A stretch of 64,000 nt of DNA from Streptococcus constellatus (GTDB lineage: Bacteria > Bacillota > Bacilli > Lactobacillales > Streptococcaceae), in contig NZ_CABHMZ010000013.1 of the NCBI RefSeq assembly GCF_902167705.1, forward strand, positions 34,323 through 98,322, given 5' to 3'. The translations under genes were made by a program, and so were the position numbers. The notes below the pieces were generated by a model. It was given only the letters and a program-made list of their open reading frames with translations, had not been told where the DNA came from and made no database searches. Shown one piece after another: positions 1 to 9,339 of the stretch (position 1 is its first letter; the number at the start of each line of letters is the position of its first letter).

Positions 1-86
1 TATCGTTTATAGATTGTTTAAATTTGTCTGAAAGGCTTATATAACGGTTGTTGTACTAGCATAAACAAGAGAAACTTTAGTCCTCC

Positions 87-2246
87 TTAAATCACGCAGC
101 TCTCACACTGATTAGCTCCAACTTCGCCACCGTCATCTGTAAAGGTACGGACATAATAGATTGATTTGATGCCCTTGTTAAAGGCATAGTTGCGCAGGAT
201 AGACAGGTCACGCGTGGTTTGTTTGCTCTCGGTTTTCCATTCGTAGAGTCCTTGTGGAATGTCGCTACGCATAAAGAGGGTCAGAGATAATCCTTGATCT
301 ACGTGTTCAGTAGCTGCTGCATAGACATCAATGACCTTGCGCATATCCATATCATAAGCACTGGTGTAGTAAGGAATCGTCTCAGTTGACAGTCCTGCTG
401 CTGGGTAGTAGATTTTTCCGATTTTCTTTTCTTGGCGTTCTTCGATGCGTTGTGTAATTGGGTGGATTGAAGCAGAGACATCATTGATATAGCTGATAGA
501 GCCATTTGGGGCAACAGCTAAGCGATTTTGGTGGTAAAGACCGTCTGTCATGACTTTCTCGCGCAGTTCAGTCCAATCTTTGGCAGAAGGGATAAAGATA
601 TTTTCAAAGAGTTTTTTCACTCGGTCATATTTTGGTACAAATTCGCCAGTCACATATTTGTCAAAGTATGAACCATTTGCATAGTCAGATTTTTCAAAGT
701 TGTGGAAGGTCACACCGCGCTCGCGGGCAATATTGTTGGACTCAACAAGTGTCCAATAATTCATGAGCATAAAGTAAATGCTGGTAAACTCAACAGATTC
801 AGCTGTTCCGTATTCAATCAATTGTTGAGCCAGATAACTGTGCAAGCCCATGGCGCCCAGTCCGAAAGTGTGAGCTAAGCTGTTGCCATGATCAATAGTC
901 GGAACGGCTTTGATATGAGAGCTGTCTGTAACAAATGTCAGCGCCCGTGTCATGGTTCGGATAGACTTACCGAAATCTGGTGAAGTCATCATATTAACCA
1001 CATTGGTAGAGCCAAGATTGCAAGAAACATCCGTTCCCAAGCGTAGAAATTCCTGTGCATCATTCAGAAGACTGGGTTCTTGTACTTGCAGGATTTCGGA
1101 GCAGAGATTACTCATGATAATCTTGCCATCCACTGGATTCGCACGATTAGCTGTGTCAATATTGACTACGTAAGGATAGCCAGATTCCTGCTGCAACTTG
1201 GAAATCTCAGTTTCTAAATCACGAGCTTTAATCTTCGTTTTGTTAATCTTAGGATTGGCCACCAATTCGTCGTATTTTTCAGTAATATCAATATAGGCAA
1301 ATGGAACGCCATATTCCCGTTCGATAGAGTAAGGACTGAAAAGATACATTTCTTCATTCTTGCGAGCCAATTCATAAAATTTATCTGGAATAACAACACC
1401 TAAAGAAAGGGTTTTTACCCGCACTTTTTCATCGGCATTCTCTTTCTTGGTTGAAAGAAAAGCGATAATATCTGGGTGAAAGACGTTGAGATAGACAACA
1501 CCAGCTCCTTGACGTTGACCTAATTGATTAGAGTATGAAAAGCTGTCTTCAAAGAGCTTCATAACTGGTACTACACCAGAAGCAGCACCTTCATAGCCCT
1601 TGATAGGAGCGCCAGCTTCCCGCAGATTGCTGAGGGAAATCCCAACGCCACCGCCAATCCGTGATAGCTGCAGAGCTGAGTTAATGGAGCGTCCGATAGA
1701 GTTCATATCATCTGTCACTTGAATCAAGAAGCAAGAAACCAATTCACCACGACGGGCACGTCCAGCATTAAGGAAACTTGGAGTTGCAGGTTGATAACGT
1801 TGGTGAATGATTTCATTGGCAATATCTTTGGCAATTGCTTCATCACCGTTGGCAAAATAGAGCGCGTTGAAAAGAACGCGGTCTTCCATACTTTCAAGGT
1901 AATACTCGCCGTCATTTGTTTTAAGAGCATATTGATTATAGAATTTATATGCTGCCATGAAAGACTTGAAATGGAAATCTTGCTCATGAATGAAAGCAGC
2001 CAGTTCTTCAATGTATTCAGGTGAATAAAGCTGGATGAATTCTTTTTCTAGATAATTTTCTTGAATTAAATAGTGAATTTTTTCCGTAATAGAAGAGAAT
2101 TTTTTCGTATTTGGTTCAACATTTTCTTTAAAGAATGCTTCCAAGGATTCCTTATCTTTGTGAAGCATAATTTGTCCGTTGATTGGACGGTTGATTTCAT
2201 TATTGAGACGGAAATACGTCACATCTTCCAATTGTTTGAGTCCCAT
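87..2246 (-). CDS. nrdE: class Ib ribonucleoside-diphosphate reductase, large subunit
   Basis: This is the catalytic alpha subunit of the aerobic NrdEF ribonucleotide reductase, which turns ribonucleoside diphosphates into deoxynucleotides using electrons from NrdH. The protein is 719 aa from an ATG at 2244-2246, which gives the usual family N-terminus MGLKQLEDVTYF. An upstream in-frame start at 2348 would add 34 residues translated from a repeat element and is rejected. The C-terminus ends in CESCVI, whose CxxC pair is re-reduced by NrdH. An AAGGAGGA sequence overlaps the stop on the minus strand, as if another gene followed, but nrdF is not visible in the 86 bases left. The family call is certain. 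Confidence 0.97.
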   Translation of the reverse strand: MGLKQLEDVTYFRLNNEINRPINGQIMLHKDKESLEAFFKENVEPNTKKFSSITEKIHYLIQENYLEKEFIQLYSPEYIEELAAFIHEQDFHFKSFMAAYKFYNQYALKTNDGEYYLESMEDRVLFNALYFANGDEAIAKDIANEIIHQRYQPATPSFLNAGRARRGELVSCFLIQVTDDMNSIGRSINSALQLSRIGGGVGISLSNLREAGAPIKGYEGAASGVVPVMKLFEDSFSYSNQLGQRQGAGVVYLNVFHPDIIAFLSTKKENADEKVRVKTLSLGVVIPDKFYELARKNEEMYLFSPYSIEREYGVPFAYIDITEKYDELVANPKINKTKIKARDLETEISKLQQESGYPYVVNIDTANRANPVDGKIIMSNLCSEILQVQEPSLLNDAQEFLRLGTDVSCNLGSTNVVNMMTSPDFGKSIRTMTRALTFVTDSSHIKAVPTIDHGNSLAHTFGLGAMGLHSYLAQQLIEYGTAESVEFTSIYFMLMNYWTLVESNNIARERGVTFHNFEKSDYANGSYFDKYVTGEFVPKYDRVKKLFENIFIPSAKDWTELREKVMTDGLYHQNRLAVAPNGSISYINDVSASIHPITQRIEERQEKKIGKIYYPAAGLSTETIPYYTSAYDMDMRKVIDVYAAATEHVDQGLSLTLFMRSDIPQGLYEWKTESKQTTRDLSILRNYAFNKGIKSIYYVRTFTDDGGEVGANQCESCVI

Positions 2247-2269
2247 AGTGTTCCTTTTTCTAAATGATA

Positions 2270-2580
2270 TTTTTGCAAAAGAAAGTGGGAATGAGACAAA
2301 AAAATCAATATTTCGTAAGAAATCGATTTTGTCGTCCCACCCCCGCATAGTTAACTAGGTTGGTCGCCATTCCTTGTGGAACAAGGAATTAGAACGGTCA
2401 GTCAGTAATTGAGGCTGAGACTACGAACTAAAAATTTTCAAATTTTAGCTCTCTCACTCCCAATTGTGCAGGTTAAATCTAATGGATTAAAGTCAAAAGA
2501 TTTTCTTCTAAGCAATTGTAAGAATCTGGAAAAAACTTTTATCTCAGACTTGACTGGTTCGTTCTATGATGCAAATGCAA
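2270..2580. repeat. composite intergenic repeat between nrdH and nrdE
   Basis: These roughly 310 bases separate nrdH from nrdE, which normally lie close together. The left part (2283-2345) is an imperfect inverted repeat beginning GGGAATGAGACA and ending GTCGTCCCACCCCCGC. The right part (2413-2455) carries GGCTGAGACTACGAACTA followed by an A/T-rich palindrome. Closely related sequence recurs at 56336-56375 and, inverted, at 20296-20316. It looks like a small non-coding streptococcal repeat (RUP- or BOX-like in size). I see no credible gene in it. It may affect nrdHE transcript stability or termination. Confidence 0.6.
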
Positions 2581-2585
2581 CAAAA

Positions 2586-2804
2586 TTATGACAGTTTTTT
2601 CAATTTGCCTGGTTGAAAACCGGAAAATGCTTCTGTTGGAGTTTGGACAACCGGTGCAGCATTAAAACCTAAGCTTTTCACATGATCGATGTATTCAGGC
2701 TGTTCGTCCAAGTTGATTTCACGATATTCTACATGATTAGTGTCTAAGAAGCGTTTTGTCATTTTGCACTGCACGCAATTATTTTTTGAGTAAATAGTTA
2801 CCAT
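2586..2804 (-). CDS. nrdH: glutaredoxin-like protein NrdH
   Basis: A 72-residue redox protein that supplies electrons to the NrdE C-terminal cysteines. The redox-active motif CVQC lies at residues 11-14 (sequence CVQCKMTKRFL), followed by the thioredoxin-fold region with the expected cis-proline (AAPVVQT). Length and motif are typical of NrdH. It is the first gene of the nrdHE transcript, with its own promoter and two NrdR-like boxes upstream. The distance to nrdE is unusually long because a repeat lies between them. Confidence 0.93.
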   Translation of the reverse strand: MVTIYSKNNCVQCKMTKRFLDTNHVEYREINLDEQPEYIDHVKSLGFNAAPVVQTPTEAFSGFQPGKLKKLS

Positions 2805-2841
2805 AATAAACTCCCAATTTCTTTAAATTCAGTATGGAATT

Positions 2842-2870
2842 AGTATATCCAAAGCAGGAAATTTTGTCAA
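2842..2870 (-). promoter_or_regulatory. nrdH promoter
   Basis: On the minus strand, TTGACA (2865-2870) and TATACT (2842-2847) are separated by exactly 17 bases, a near-consensus housekeeping promoter reading into nrdH. It lies just downstream of the two NrdR-like boxes. Confidence 0.85.
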
Positions 2871-2880
2871 CCATTATGCT

Positions 2881-2935
2881 CTAAATATTGTGTTATATTT
2901 TATTATTTTAAATATAAAATACTAGATATGGTGTT
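2881..2935 (-). promoter_or_regulatory. tandem NrdR-type boxes
   Basis: Two 14-bp sequences, CTAAATATTGTGTT (2881-2894) and CTAGATATGGTGTT (2922-2935), match at 12 of 14 positions and resemble the NrdR-box consensus. They are 41 bp apart, close to four helical turns, immediately upstream of the nrdH -35 element. NrdR sites normally occur in pairs separated by whole turns, so repression of nrdHE by NrdR is the likely reading. Confidence 0.7.
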
Positions 2936-3197
2936 TTTGAAAAATGGAAACTCAGAGAAGCAACCCGCTTTTAGCCTTGTTGCATCACGTTTTTCTTATC
3001 GGATTATAGACTAAACATTTATCTGTAAGTTGAATAGTGAAAATATTGTTTTAATGAAATTTCAGTAATTCTCATAAAAAAGGCTTGCTGAATGTACATA
3101 AAATTCTTGAAAAAATTTTACAAAGATGTTATAATCTAGAATTGTAAGGGTTATCACATGAGACCCCAAAAAGATTACATTAAAGGAGAGTCAAACT
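2936..3197 (+). promoter_or_regulatory. ptsHI promoter and leader
   Basis: The gap between nrdH and ptsH holds TTGAAA (3107-3112), a 17-base spacer and TATAAT (3130-3135) on the plus strand. The ptsH AAGGAGAG ribosome-binding site follows about 50 bases later. I see no gene or strong terminator between 2936 and 3100. Confidence 0.8.
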
Positions 3198-3461
3198 ATG
3201 GCTTCTAAAGATTTCCACATTGTGGCAGAAACAGGTATTCACGCACGTCCAGCAACTTTGTTAGTTCAAACTGCTAGCAAATTTGCTTCAGATATTACTC
3301 TTGAATACAAAGGTAAATCAGTAAACCTTAAATCAATCATGGGTGTTATGAGCCTTGGTGTTGGTCAAGGGGCTGATGTAACAATTACTGCAGAAGGTGC
3401 AGACGCTGATGATGCAATTGTAGCGATCGCAGAAACAATGACAAAAGAAGGATTGGCTTAA
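3198..3461 (+). CDS. ptsH: phosphocarrier protein HPr
   Basis: HPr (87 aa) passes the phosphoryl group from enzyme I to the sugar-specific EIIA proteins. The active-site histidine is in [12 protein letters not shown] (His15). The regulatory serine is in [11 protein letters not shown] (Ser46), the HPrK/P target that makes HPr the co-repressor partner of CcpA in Firmicutes. It is co-transcribed with ptsI, which starts one base after its stop. The PTS at 31.5-33.5 kb would depend on this pair. Confidence 0.98.
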   Translation: MASKDFHIVAETGIHARPATLLVQTASKFASDITLEYKGKSVNLKSIMGVMSLGVGQGADVTITAEGADADDAIVAIAETMTKEGLA

Positions 3462-3462
3462 C

Positions 3463-5196
3463 ATGACAGAAATGCTAAAAGGAATTGCAGCATCTGACGG
3501 TGTTGCTGTTGCTAAGGCATATCTACTCGTTCAACCGGATTTATCATTTGAGACTGCTTCAGTCGAAGATACAAACGCAGAAGAGGCTCGTTTGGATGTA
3601 GCTCTTGAAGCTTCACAAAACGAGCTTTCTGTTATCCGTGAGAAAGCAGTAGATAGCCTTGGAGAAGAAGCAGCTCAAGTATTTGATGCTCACTTAATGG
3701 TACTTTCTGACCCAGAAATGATTGGTCAGATTAAAGAAACAATTCGTGCGAAAAAAGTGAATGCTGAAGCAGGTCTGAAAGAAGTAACAGACATGTTCAT
3801 CACTCTCTTTGAAAATATGGAAGATAACCCATACATGCAAGAACGTGCAGCAGACATTCGCGATGTGACCAAACGTGTGTTGGCTCACTTGCTTGGTGTA
3901 CGCTTGCCAAACCCTGCTATGATCAATGAAGAAGTGGTTGTGATTGCTCACGACTTAACTCCTTCTGATACCGCTCAGTTAGATAGAAACTTTGTTAAAG
4001 CTTTTGTAACCAACATTGGTGGACGTACAAGTCACTCAGCTATTATGGCTCGTACTCTTGAAATTGCTGCGGTTCTTGGAACAAATAACATTACTGAATT
4101 AGTGAAAGACGGTGATATTATTGCCGCAAATGGTATCACTGGTGAAGTGATTATCAATCCAACTGAAGAACAAATTGCAGATTTTAAAGCCGCTGGTGAA
4201 GCTTATGCAAAACAAAAAGCTGAATGGGATTTGCTGAAAGATGCTGAAACAGTAACAGCTGATGGAAAACATTTTGAATTGGCTGCAAACATCGGTACAC
4301 CTAAGGATGTCGAAGGTGTGAATGCAAATGGTGCAGAAGCTGTCGGACTTTACCGTACTGAATTCCTTTATATGGATTCACAAGATTTCCCAACAGAAGA
4401 TGAGCAATATGAAGCTTATAAGGCTGTTTTGGAAGGAATGAATGGTAAGCCAGTTGTTGTCCGTACAATGGACATCGGTGGCGACAAAGAACTTCCTTAC
4501 TTTGATTTACCAAAAGAAATGAATCCGTTCCTTGGATTCCGTGCTCTTCGTATTTCAATTTCGGAAACAGGAAATGCAATGTTCCGCACACAATTACGTG
4601 CACTATTGCGTGCATCTGTACATGGACAATTGCGTATCATGTTCCCAATGGTTGCTTTGTTGACTGAATTCCGTGCAGCAAAAGGCATTTTGGAAGAAGA
4701 AAAGGCTAAATTGCTTGCAGAAGGTGTTGCAGTTGCGGACAATATTCAAGTTGGTATCATGATTGAAATTCCAGCAGCAGCAATGCTTGCTGACCAATTT
4801 GCAAAAGAAGTTGACTTCTTCTCAATTGGTACTAATGACTTGATTCAATACACAATGGCTGCTGACCGTATGAACGAACAAGTTTCCTATCTTTATCAAC
4901 CATATAACCCATCTATCCTTCGCTTAGTGGATCGAGTGGTGAAAGCTGCTCACGCTGAAGGCAAATGGGCTGGTATGTGTGGTGAAATGGCAGGTGACCA
5001 AACTGCTGTTCCACTTCTAGTTGGTATCGGTCTGGATGAGTTCTCAATGAGTGCAACATCTGTTCTTCGTACACGTAGCTTGATGAAGAAATTGGATACG
5101 AAGAAGATGCAAGAACTAGCTCAACGTGCTCTTACAGAATGTGCAACGATGGAAGAAGTTCTTGAACTTGAAAAAGAATATCTTGATTTTGAATAA
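3463..5196 (+). CDS. ptsI: PTS enzyme I (phosphoenolpyruvate-protein phosphotransferase)
   Basis: Enzyme I (577 aa) autophosphorylates with phosphoenolpyruvate and donates the phosphoryl group to HPr. The active-site histidine is in [12 protein letters not shown]. The PEP-binding half shows the signatures [11 protein letters not shown] and [19 protein letters not shown], and the catalytic cysteine is in GMCGEMAGD. Length is standard. It is translationally linked to ptsH (a 1-base gap) and followed by a hairpin terminator. Confidence 0.98.
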   Translation: MTEMLKGIAASDGVAVAKAYLLVQPDLSFETASVEDTNAEEARLDVALEASQNELSVIREKAVDSLGEEAAQVFDAHLMVLSDPEMIGQIKETIRAKKVNAEAGLKEVTDMFITLFENMEDNPYMQERAADIRDVTKRVLAHLLGVRLPNPAMINEEVVVIAHDLTPSDTAQLDRNFVKAFVTNIGGRTSHSAIMARTLEIAAVLGTNNITELVKDGDIIAANGITGEVIINPTEEQIADFKAAGEAYAKQKAEWDLLKDAETVTADGKHFELAANIGTPKDVEGVNANGAEAVGLYRTEFLYMDSQDFPTEDEQYEAYKAVLEGMNGKPVVVRTMDIGGDKELPYFDLPKEMNPFLGFRALRISISETGNAMFRTQLRALLRASVHGQLRIMFPMVALLTEFRAAKGILEEEKAKLLAEGVAVADNIQVGIMIEIPAAAMLADQFAKEVDFFSIGTNDLIQYTMAADRMNEQVSYLYQPYNPSILRLVDRVVKAAHAEGKWAGMCGEMAGDQTAVPLLVGIGLDEFSMSATSVLRTRSLMKKLDTKKMQELAQRALTECATMEEVLELEKEYLDFE

Positions 5197-5248
5197 TATC
5201 GAAACAGAGGTCATTGTCAATTAGGACAATTGCAGTTTTGATGATAAG

Positions 5249-5281
5249 AAGGCAGGGATAATTGTGTTCCTGTCTTTCTTT
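5249..5281 (+). terminator. terminator after ptsHI
   Basis: AAGGCAGG pairs with CCTGTCTT (one G-U pair) around a short loop and is followed by a T-rich stretch. It lies about 50 bases after the ptsI stop. Confidence 0.65.
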
Positions 5282-5337
5282 ATATTGCAAATCATTTAGA
5301 CTTTCTGTGTTCCTTTTTACTTCCTTTTGCTCATTTT

Positions 5338-5346
5338 TGCTATAAT
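5338..5346 (+). promoter_or_regulatory. extended -10 promoter abutting uvrC
   Basis: TGC followed by TATAAT (5341-5346) forms an extended -10 element whose last base is only seven bases before the A of the uvrC ATG (5354). No convincing -35 is present at the usual distance. Transcription from here would begin at or next to the start codon. Confidence 0.6.
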
Positions 5347-5353
5347 GATAATT

Positions 5354-7153
5354 ATGAACAACTTGATTAAATCAAAACTAGAACTGCTACCGACCAGTCC
5401 AGGTTGCTATATTCATAAAGATAAAAATGGCACGATCATTTATGTCGGAAAAGCTAAGAATTTGCGTAATCGGGTGCGCTCTTATTTTCGTGGGAGCCAT
5501 GATACTAAAACGGAAGCGCTGGTGTCTGAGATTGAGGATTTTGAGTTTATTGTCACGGAGTCTAATATTGAAGCCTTGCTGCTTGAAATCAATCTCATTA
5601 AGGAAAATCAGCCTAAATACAACATCATGCTCAAGGATGATAAATCCTATCCTTTTATCAAAATTACCAATGAGAACTATCCACGTCTAATCATTACACG
5701 TCAGGTTAAAAAGGATGGGGGACTCTACTTCGGTCCTTATCCTGATGTAGGTGCTGCCAATGAAATTAAGCGCTTGCTGGATCGAATTTTTCCTTTTCGC
5801 AAATGCACCAATCCGCCTGAGAAGGTTTGTTTCTACTACCACATCGGACAGTGCCGAGCTCATACTATTTGCCATAATGAACCACATTTTTTTCAAGATA
5901 TGGCTCAGGAAGTAGCAGATTTCCTTAAAGGCCATGATGATAAGATTATTGATGAACTAAAAAGGAAAATGACCAGTGCTGCTGAGAAAATGGAGTTTGA
6001 AAAAGCAGCTGAGTACCGCGACTTGCTTCAAAGTATTGCGACGCTTCGCACTAAGCAACGAGTCATGGCGAAGGATTTGCAGAATCGGGATGTTTTTGGT
6101 TATTATGTGGACAAAGGCTGGATGTGTGTGCAGGTTTTCTTTGTCCGTCAAGGAAAACTCATCGAGCGAGACGTGAATATGTTTCCTTATTACAATGATC
6201 CCGATGAGGATTTTCTGACCTATATTGGTCAATTTTATCAGGAAAAATCTCATTTGGTGCCGAATGAAATTTTGATTCCGTCTGATATTGACGAGGAGGC
6301 AGTGCGGGCACTGGTAGATACGAAGGTGCTTAAGCCTCAGCGAGGAGAGAAGAAACAGCTGGTTAATTTGGCTATTAAAAATGCGCAAGTTAGTTTGCAG
6401 CAGAAGTTTGATTTGTTGGAGAAATCTGTTGAAAAAACACAGGGAGCTATTGAAAATCTAGGGCAGTTGCTCAATATTCCCACTCCAGTTCGGATTGAGT
6501 CCTTTGATAATTCCAATATTATGGGAACCAGTGCTGTTTCAGCTATGGTGGTCTTTGTCAATGGAAAGCCCAGCAAAAAGGATTATCGCAAGTATAAAAT
6601 TAAGACAGTTGTTGGTCCTGACGACTATGCTAGTATGCGAGAAGTGATTAAGCGTCGCTATAGCCGAGTCATGCGCGATGGTTTAATACCGCCTGATCTT
6701 ATTGTCATTGACGGTGGTCAGGGTCAAGTCAATATTGCTAAAGATGTCATTCAAAATCAATTAGGGTTAGATATTCCTATCGCTGGTTTGCAAAAGAACG
6801 ACAAGCACCAGACGCATGAATTGCTCTTTGGCGATCCGCTGGAAGTAGTCGAGCTGTCCCATAATTCGCAGGAATTTTTCCTCCTGCAACGCATTCAAGA
6901 TGAGGTGCACCGCTTTGCCATTACCTTCCACCGCCAGCTTCGCTCAAAAAACTCCTTTTCTTCGCAATTGGATGGTATTGAGGGTCTAGGACCCAAGCGC
7001 AAGCAAAATCTGATGCGACACTTTAAATCCTTGACCAACATCAAAAAAGCCAGCGTGGATGAAATTGTCGAAGTGGGTGTCCCGCGAAAAGTAGCGGAAG
7101 CCGTGCAGGAGAAATTGAGCAAATCTACAGATAAAAAGATAACCAACTCCTAG
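5354..7153 (+). CDS. uvrC: excinuclease ABC subunit C
   Basis: UvrC makes the dual incisions in nucleotide excision repair with UvrA and UvrB. The N-terminal GIY-YIG nuclease occupies about residues 1-95 ([18 protein letters not shown]). A UVR helix-pair region binding UvrB lies near residues 205-240 ([13 protein letters not shown]). The RNase H-like C-terminal nuclease includes FDNSNIMG and [12 protein letters not shown], and a helix-hairpin-helix tail ends the protein. ATG 5354 gives the standard N-terminus [17 protein letters not shown] (599 aa). The start nine codons upstream would lie across the -10 element. No Shine-Dalgarno sequence is seen before either start. Confidence 0.96.
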   Translation: MNNLIKSKLELLPTSPGCYIHKDKNGTIIYVGKAKNLRNRVRSYFRGSHDTKTEALVSEIEDFEFIVTESNIEALLLEINLIKENQPKYNIMLKDDKSYPFIKITNENYPRLIITRQVKKDGGLYFGPYPDVGAANEIKRLLDRIFPFRKCTNPPEKVCFYYHIGQCRAHTICHNEPHFFQDMAQEVADFLKGHDDKIIDELKRKMTSAAEKMEFEKAAEYRDLLQSIATLRTKQRVMAKDLQNRDVFGYYVDKGWMCVQVFFVRQGKLIERDVNMFPYYNDPDEDFLTYIGQFYQEKSHLVPNEILIPSDIDEEAVRALVDTKVLKPQRGEKKQLVNLAIKNAQVSLQQKFDLLEKSVEKTQGAIENLGQLLNIPTPVRIESFDNSNIMGTSAVSAMVVFVNGKPSKKDYRKYKIKTVVGPDDYASMREVIKRRYSRVMRDGLIPPDLIVIDGGQGQVNIAKDVIQNQLGLDIPIAGLQKNDKHQTHELLFGDPLEVVELSHNSQEFFLLQRIQDEVHRFAITFHRQLRSKNSFSSQLDGIEGLGPKRKQNLMRHFKSLTNIKKASVDEIVEVGVPRKVAEAVQEKLSKSTDKKITNS

Positions 7154-7258
7154 ACTTTAGGGAAACAAGTTCATTAGTCTATTTCTTATCAAAACCTCTG
7201 CAAGCTCTTCCAATTTATGGTAAAATAAAATTAGTATAATAAGAAAAGGAAAGTCCCT

Positions 7259-7864
7259 ATGAAATTTCTTGAATTAAATAAAAAGTGTCATGCAACGAAG
7301 CATTTCAATGATAAGGCAGTTGATCCGAAAGATGTGCGGACGGCGATTGAAATTGCAACTTTAGCGCCAAGTGCTCACAATAGCCAGCCTTGGAAAGTTG
7401 TAGTTGTGCGTGAGAAAAATGCAGAGTTAGCTGAGATTGCTTTCGGTGCAAACAAAGACCAAATCACAGAAGCACCTGTGACGATTGCTCTTTTTACAGA
7501 TACAGATTTGGTTAAACGTGCTCGGAAAATTGCTCGCGTAGCTGGGGTCAATAATATGTCCGACGAATTGTTGCAATATTATATGCAAAATTTACCGGTT
7601 GAATATGGGCATTATTCTGAGCAACAAAAAAGCGATTATTTGGCATTAAATGCTGGTTTGGTGGCAATGAATCTTGTTTTGGCTTTGACCGATCAAGGAA
7701 TTGGTTCCAATATTATCCTTGGATTTGATAAGTCAAAAGCCAATCAAGTGCTAGATATTGACGAACGCTTCCGTCCAGAACTTTTAATTACCGTTGGTTA
7801 CACAGACGACAAACTGGAGCCAAGCTATCGTTTGCCAGTGGACGAGATTATTGAAAAACGTTGA
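7259..7864 (+). CDS. nitroreductase family protein
   Basis: A 201-residue FMN-dependent oxidoreductase of the nitroreductase family. Visible family features are the N-terminal nitroreductase core with LAPSAHNSQPW (FMN phosphate-binding region) and the GIGSN segment near residue 147. The physiological substrate cannot be read from the sequence; quinones or nitro compounds are typical. It follows TATAAT at 7235-7240 and an AAGGAAAG ribosome-binding site. The pepV gene starts about 20 bases later, so the two are probably co-transcribed. Confidence 0.9.
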   Translation: MKFLELNKKCHATKHFNDKAVDPKDVRTAIEIATLAPSAHNSQPWKVVVVREKNAELAEIAFGANKDQITEAPVTIALFTDTDLVKRARKIARVAGVNNMSDELLQYYMQNLPVEYGHYSEQQKSDYLALNAGLVAMNLVLALTDQGIGSNIILGFDKSKANQVLDIDERFRPELLITVGYTDDKLEPSYRLPVDEIIEKR

Positions 7865-7883
7865 TAGAAAGGAATCTGATTTT

Positions 7884-9284
7884 ATGACGATTGATTTTAA
7901 AGCAGAAGTTGAGAAACGTCGCGACGCTCTGTTGGCTGACTTGTTTAGCCTTTTGGAAATTAACTCCGAGCGAGATGACACGAAAGCAGATAAAGAACAT
8001 CCTTTTGGGCCTGGACCTGTTAAGGCTTTGGAAAAATTCTTAGAACTAGCTGCGCGTGATGGCTATCCAACGAAAAATGTTGACAATTATGCAGGGCATT
8101 TTGAATATGGCGAAGGAAAAGAAGTGCTTGGAATTTTTGCGCATATGGATGTTGTGCCGGCTGGAAGTGGCTGGGATACAGATCCTTATACGCCAACTAT
8201 CAAGGACGGTAAATTATTTGCACGTGGTGCGAGCGATGATAAAGGGCCGACGATGGCTTGCTATTATGGACTGAAAATTATCAAAGAATTAGATTTGCCG
8301 ACATCTAAGAAAGTTCGTTTTGTAGTTGGTACAGATGAAGAATCTGGCTGGGCTGATATGGACTATTATTTCAAACACGTTGGTCTGTCAGAGCCAGATT
8401 TTGGTTTTTCACCAGATGCAGAATTTCCGATTATCAATGGCGAAAAAGGAAATATCACCGAATATCTTCATTTTGCAGGAGAAAATGGCGGAGCTGCGCG
8501 CTTGCATAGCTTTACTGGCGGACTTCGTGAAAATATGGTTCCTGAATCTGCAACAGCAGTAGTATCAGGAGATGTGCCAAATCTTGTAGATAAATTGGAC
8601 GAATTTGCAAAGGAACACGAACTTCGATTTGAATACCAAGAACTACCGAGTGGTCAAATAACAGTTACGATTGTTGGAAAATCTGCTCACGGAGCTTCTC
8701 CACAATCCGGTGTCAATGGTGCGACTTATCTGGCGAAATTCTTGACCCAGTTTGATTTTGCAGATTCTGCTAAGGATTATCTTGAAGTGGCAGGAAACAT
8801 TCTTTTAGAAGACCACGAAGGAAAAGCTTTAAAAGTGGACTATATAGATGAAAAAATGGGTGCTCTTTCTATGAATGCAGGAGTCTTCCGCTTTGATGAG
8901 GCAAGTGATGACAACACCATTGCCCTTAATTTCCGCTATCCACAAGGAACCAATCCAGAAATTATCAAAGCTGAGTTGGAAAACTTGCCTGTAGAGAAAG
9001 TGACATTGTCAGAGCACGAGCATGTTCCTCATTATGTTCCAATGGAAGATCCACTTGTGACAACGCTTTTGAACGTGTATGAAAAGCAAACAGGGCTGAA
9101 AGGTCATGAACAAATCATTGGTGGAGGAACCTTTGGTCGTCTCTTAAAACGCGGTGTTGCTTATGGCGCTATGTTCCCAGGCTATACAGATACCATGCAT
9201 CAAGCAAATGAATTTATAGATGTGGAAGATCTTTTCCGTGCAGCAGCTATTTATGCTGAGGCAATCTATGAATTGATTAAATAA
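7884..9284 (+). CDS. pepV: dipeptidase PepV
   Basis: A 466-residue zinc metallopeptidase of the M20 family that hydrolyses dipeptides in the cytoplasm, part of the peptide nutrition of lactic acid bacteria. Metal and active-site motifs are FAHMDVVPAG and GASDDKGP in the first half, GTDEESGWADM with the catalytic glutamate, and the lid-domain sequence GKSAHGASPQSG. The C-terminal ligand is in MHQANEFI. The ATG at 7884, preceded by GAAAGGA, gives the expected N-terminus MTIDFKAEVEKRRD. A longer reading frame from 7794 overlaps the nitroreductase gene and is not used. Confidence 0.95.
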   Translation: MTIDFKAEVEKRRDALLADLFSLLEINSERDDTKADKEHPFGPGPVKALEKFLELAARDGYPTKNVDNYAGHFEYGEGKEVLGIFAHMDVVPAGSGWDTDPYTPTIKDGKLFARGASDDKGPTMACYYGLKIIKELDLPTSKKVRFVVGTDEESGWADMDYYFKHVGLSEPDFGFSPDAEFPIINGEKGNITEYLHFAGENGGAARLHSFTGGLRENMVPESATAVVSGDVPNLVDKLDEFAKEHELRFEYQELPSGQITVTIVGKSAHGASPQSGVNGATYLAKFLTQFDFADSAKDYLEVAGNILLEDHEGKALKVDYIDEKMGALSMNAGVFRFDEASDDNTIALNFRYPQGTNPEIIKAELENLPVEKVTLSEHEHVPHYVPMEDPLVTTLLNVYEKQTGLKGHEQIIGGGTFGRLLKRGVAYGAMFPGYTDTMHQANEFIDVEDLFRAAAIYAEAIYELIK

Positions 9285-9292
9285 AGGACGTG

Positions 9293-9321
9293 AACTCAGC
9301 TAGAAATAGTTGAGTTTCTTT
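9293..9321 (+). terminator. hairpin after pepV
   Basis: AACTCAGCTA and TAGTTGAGTT pair around a GAAA tetraloop and are followed by TCTTTC. It is a strong hairpin with a weak T tract, so partial termination or mRNA stabilisation is likely. The next gene starts 19 bases on. Confidence 0.55.
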
Positions 9322-9339
9322 CAAAGAAAGAGGACAATT

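Noticed and set aside
18..62. Short minus-strand ORF of 14 codons after the nrdE stop, behind an AAGGAGGA
   Set aside because: It does not resemble the start of NrdF and the Shine-Dalgarno spacing is poor; the window edge prevents a decision on the next gene.
5957..6388. A 143-codon minus-strand frame within uvrC
   Set aside because: It overlaps strongly conserved UvrC sequence, and its translation shows no domain or start signal.
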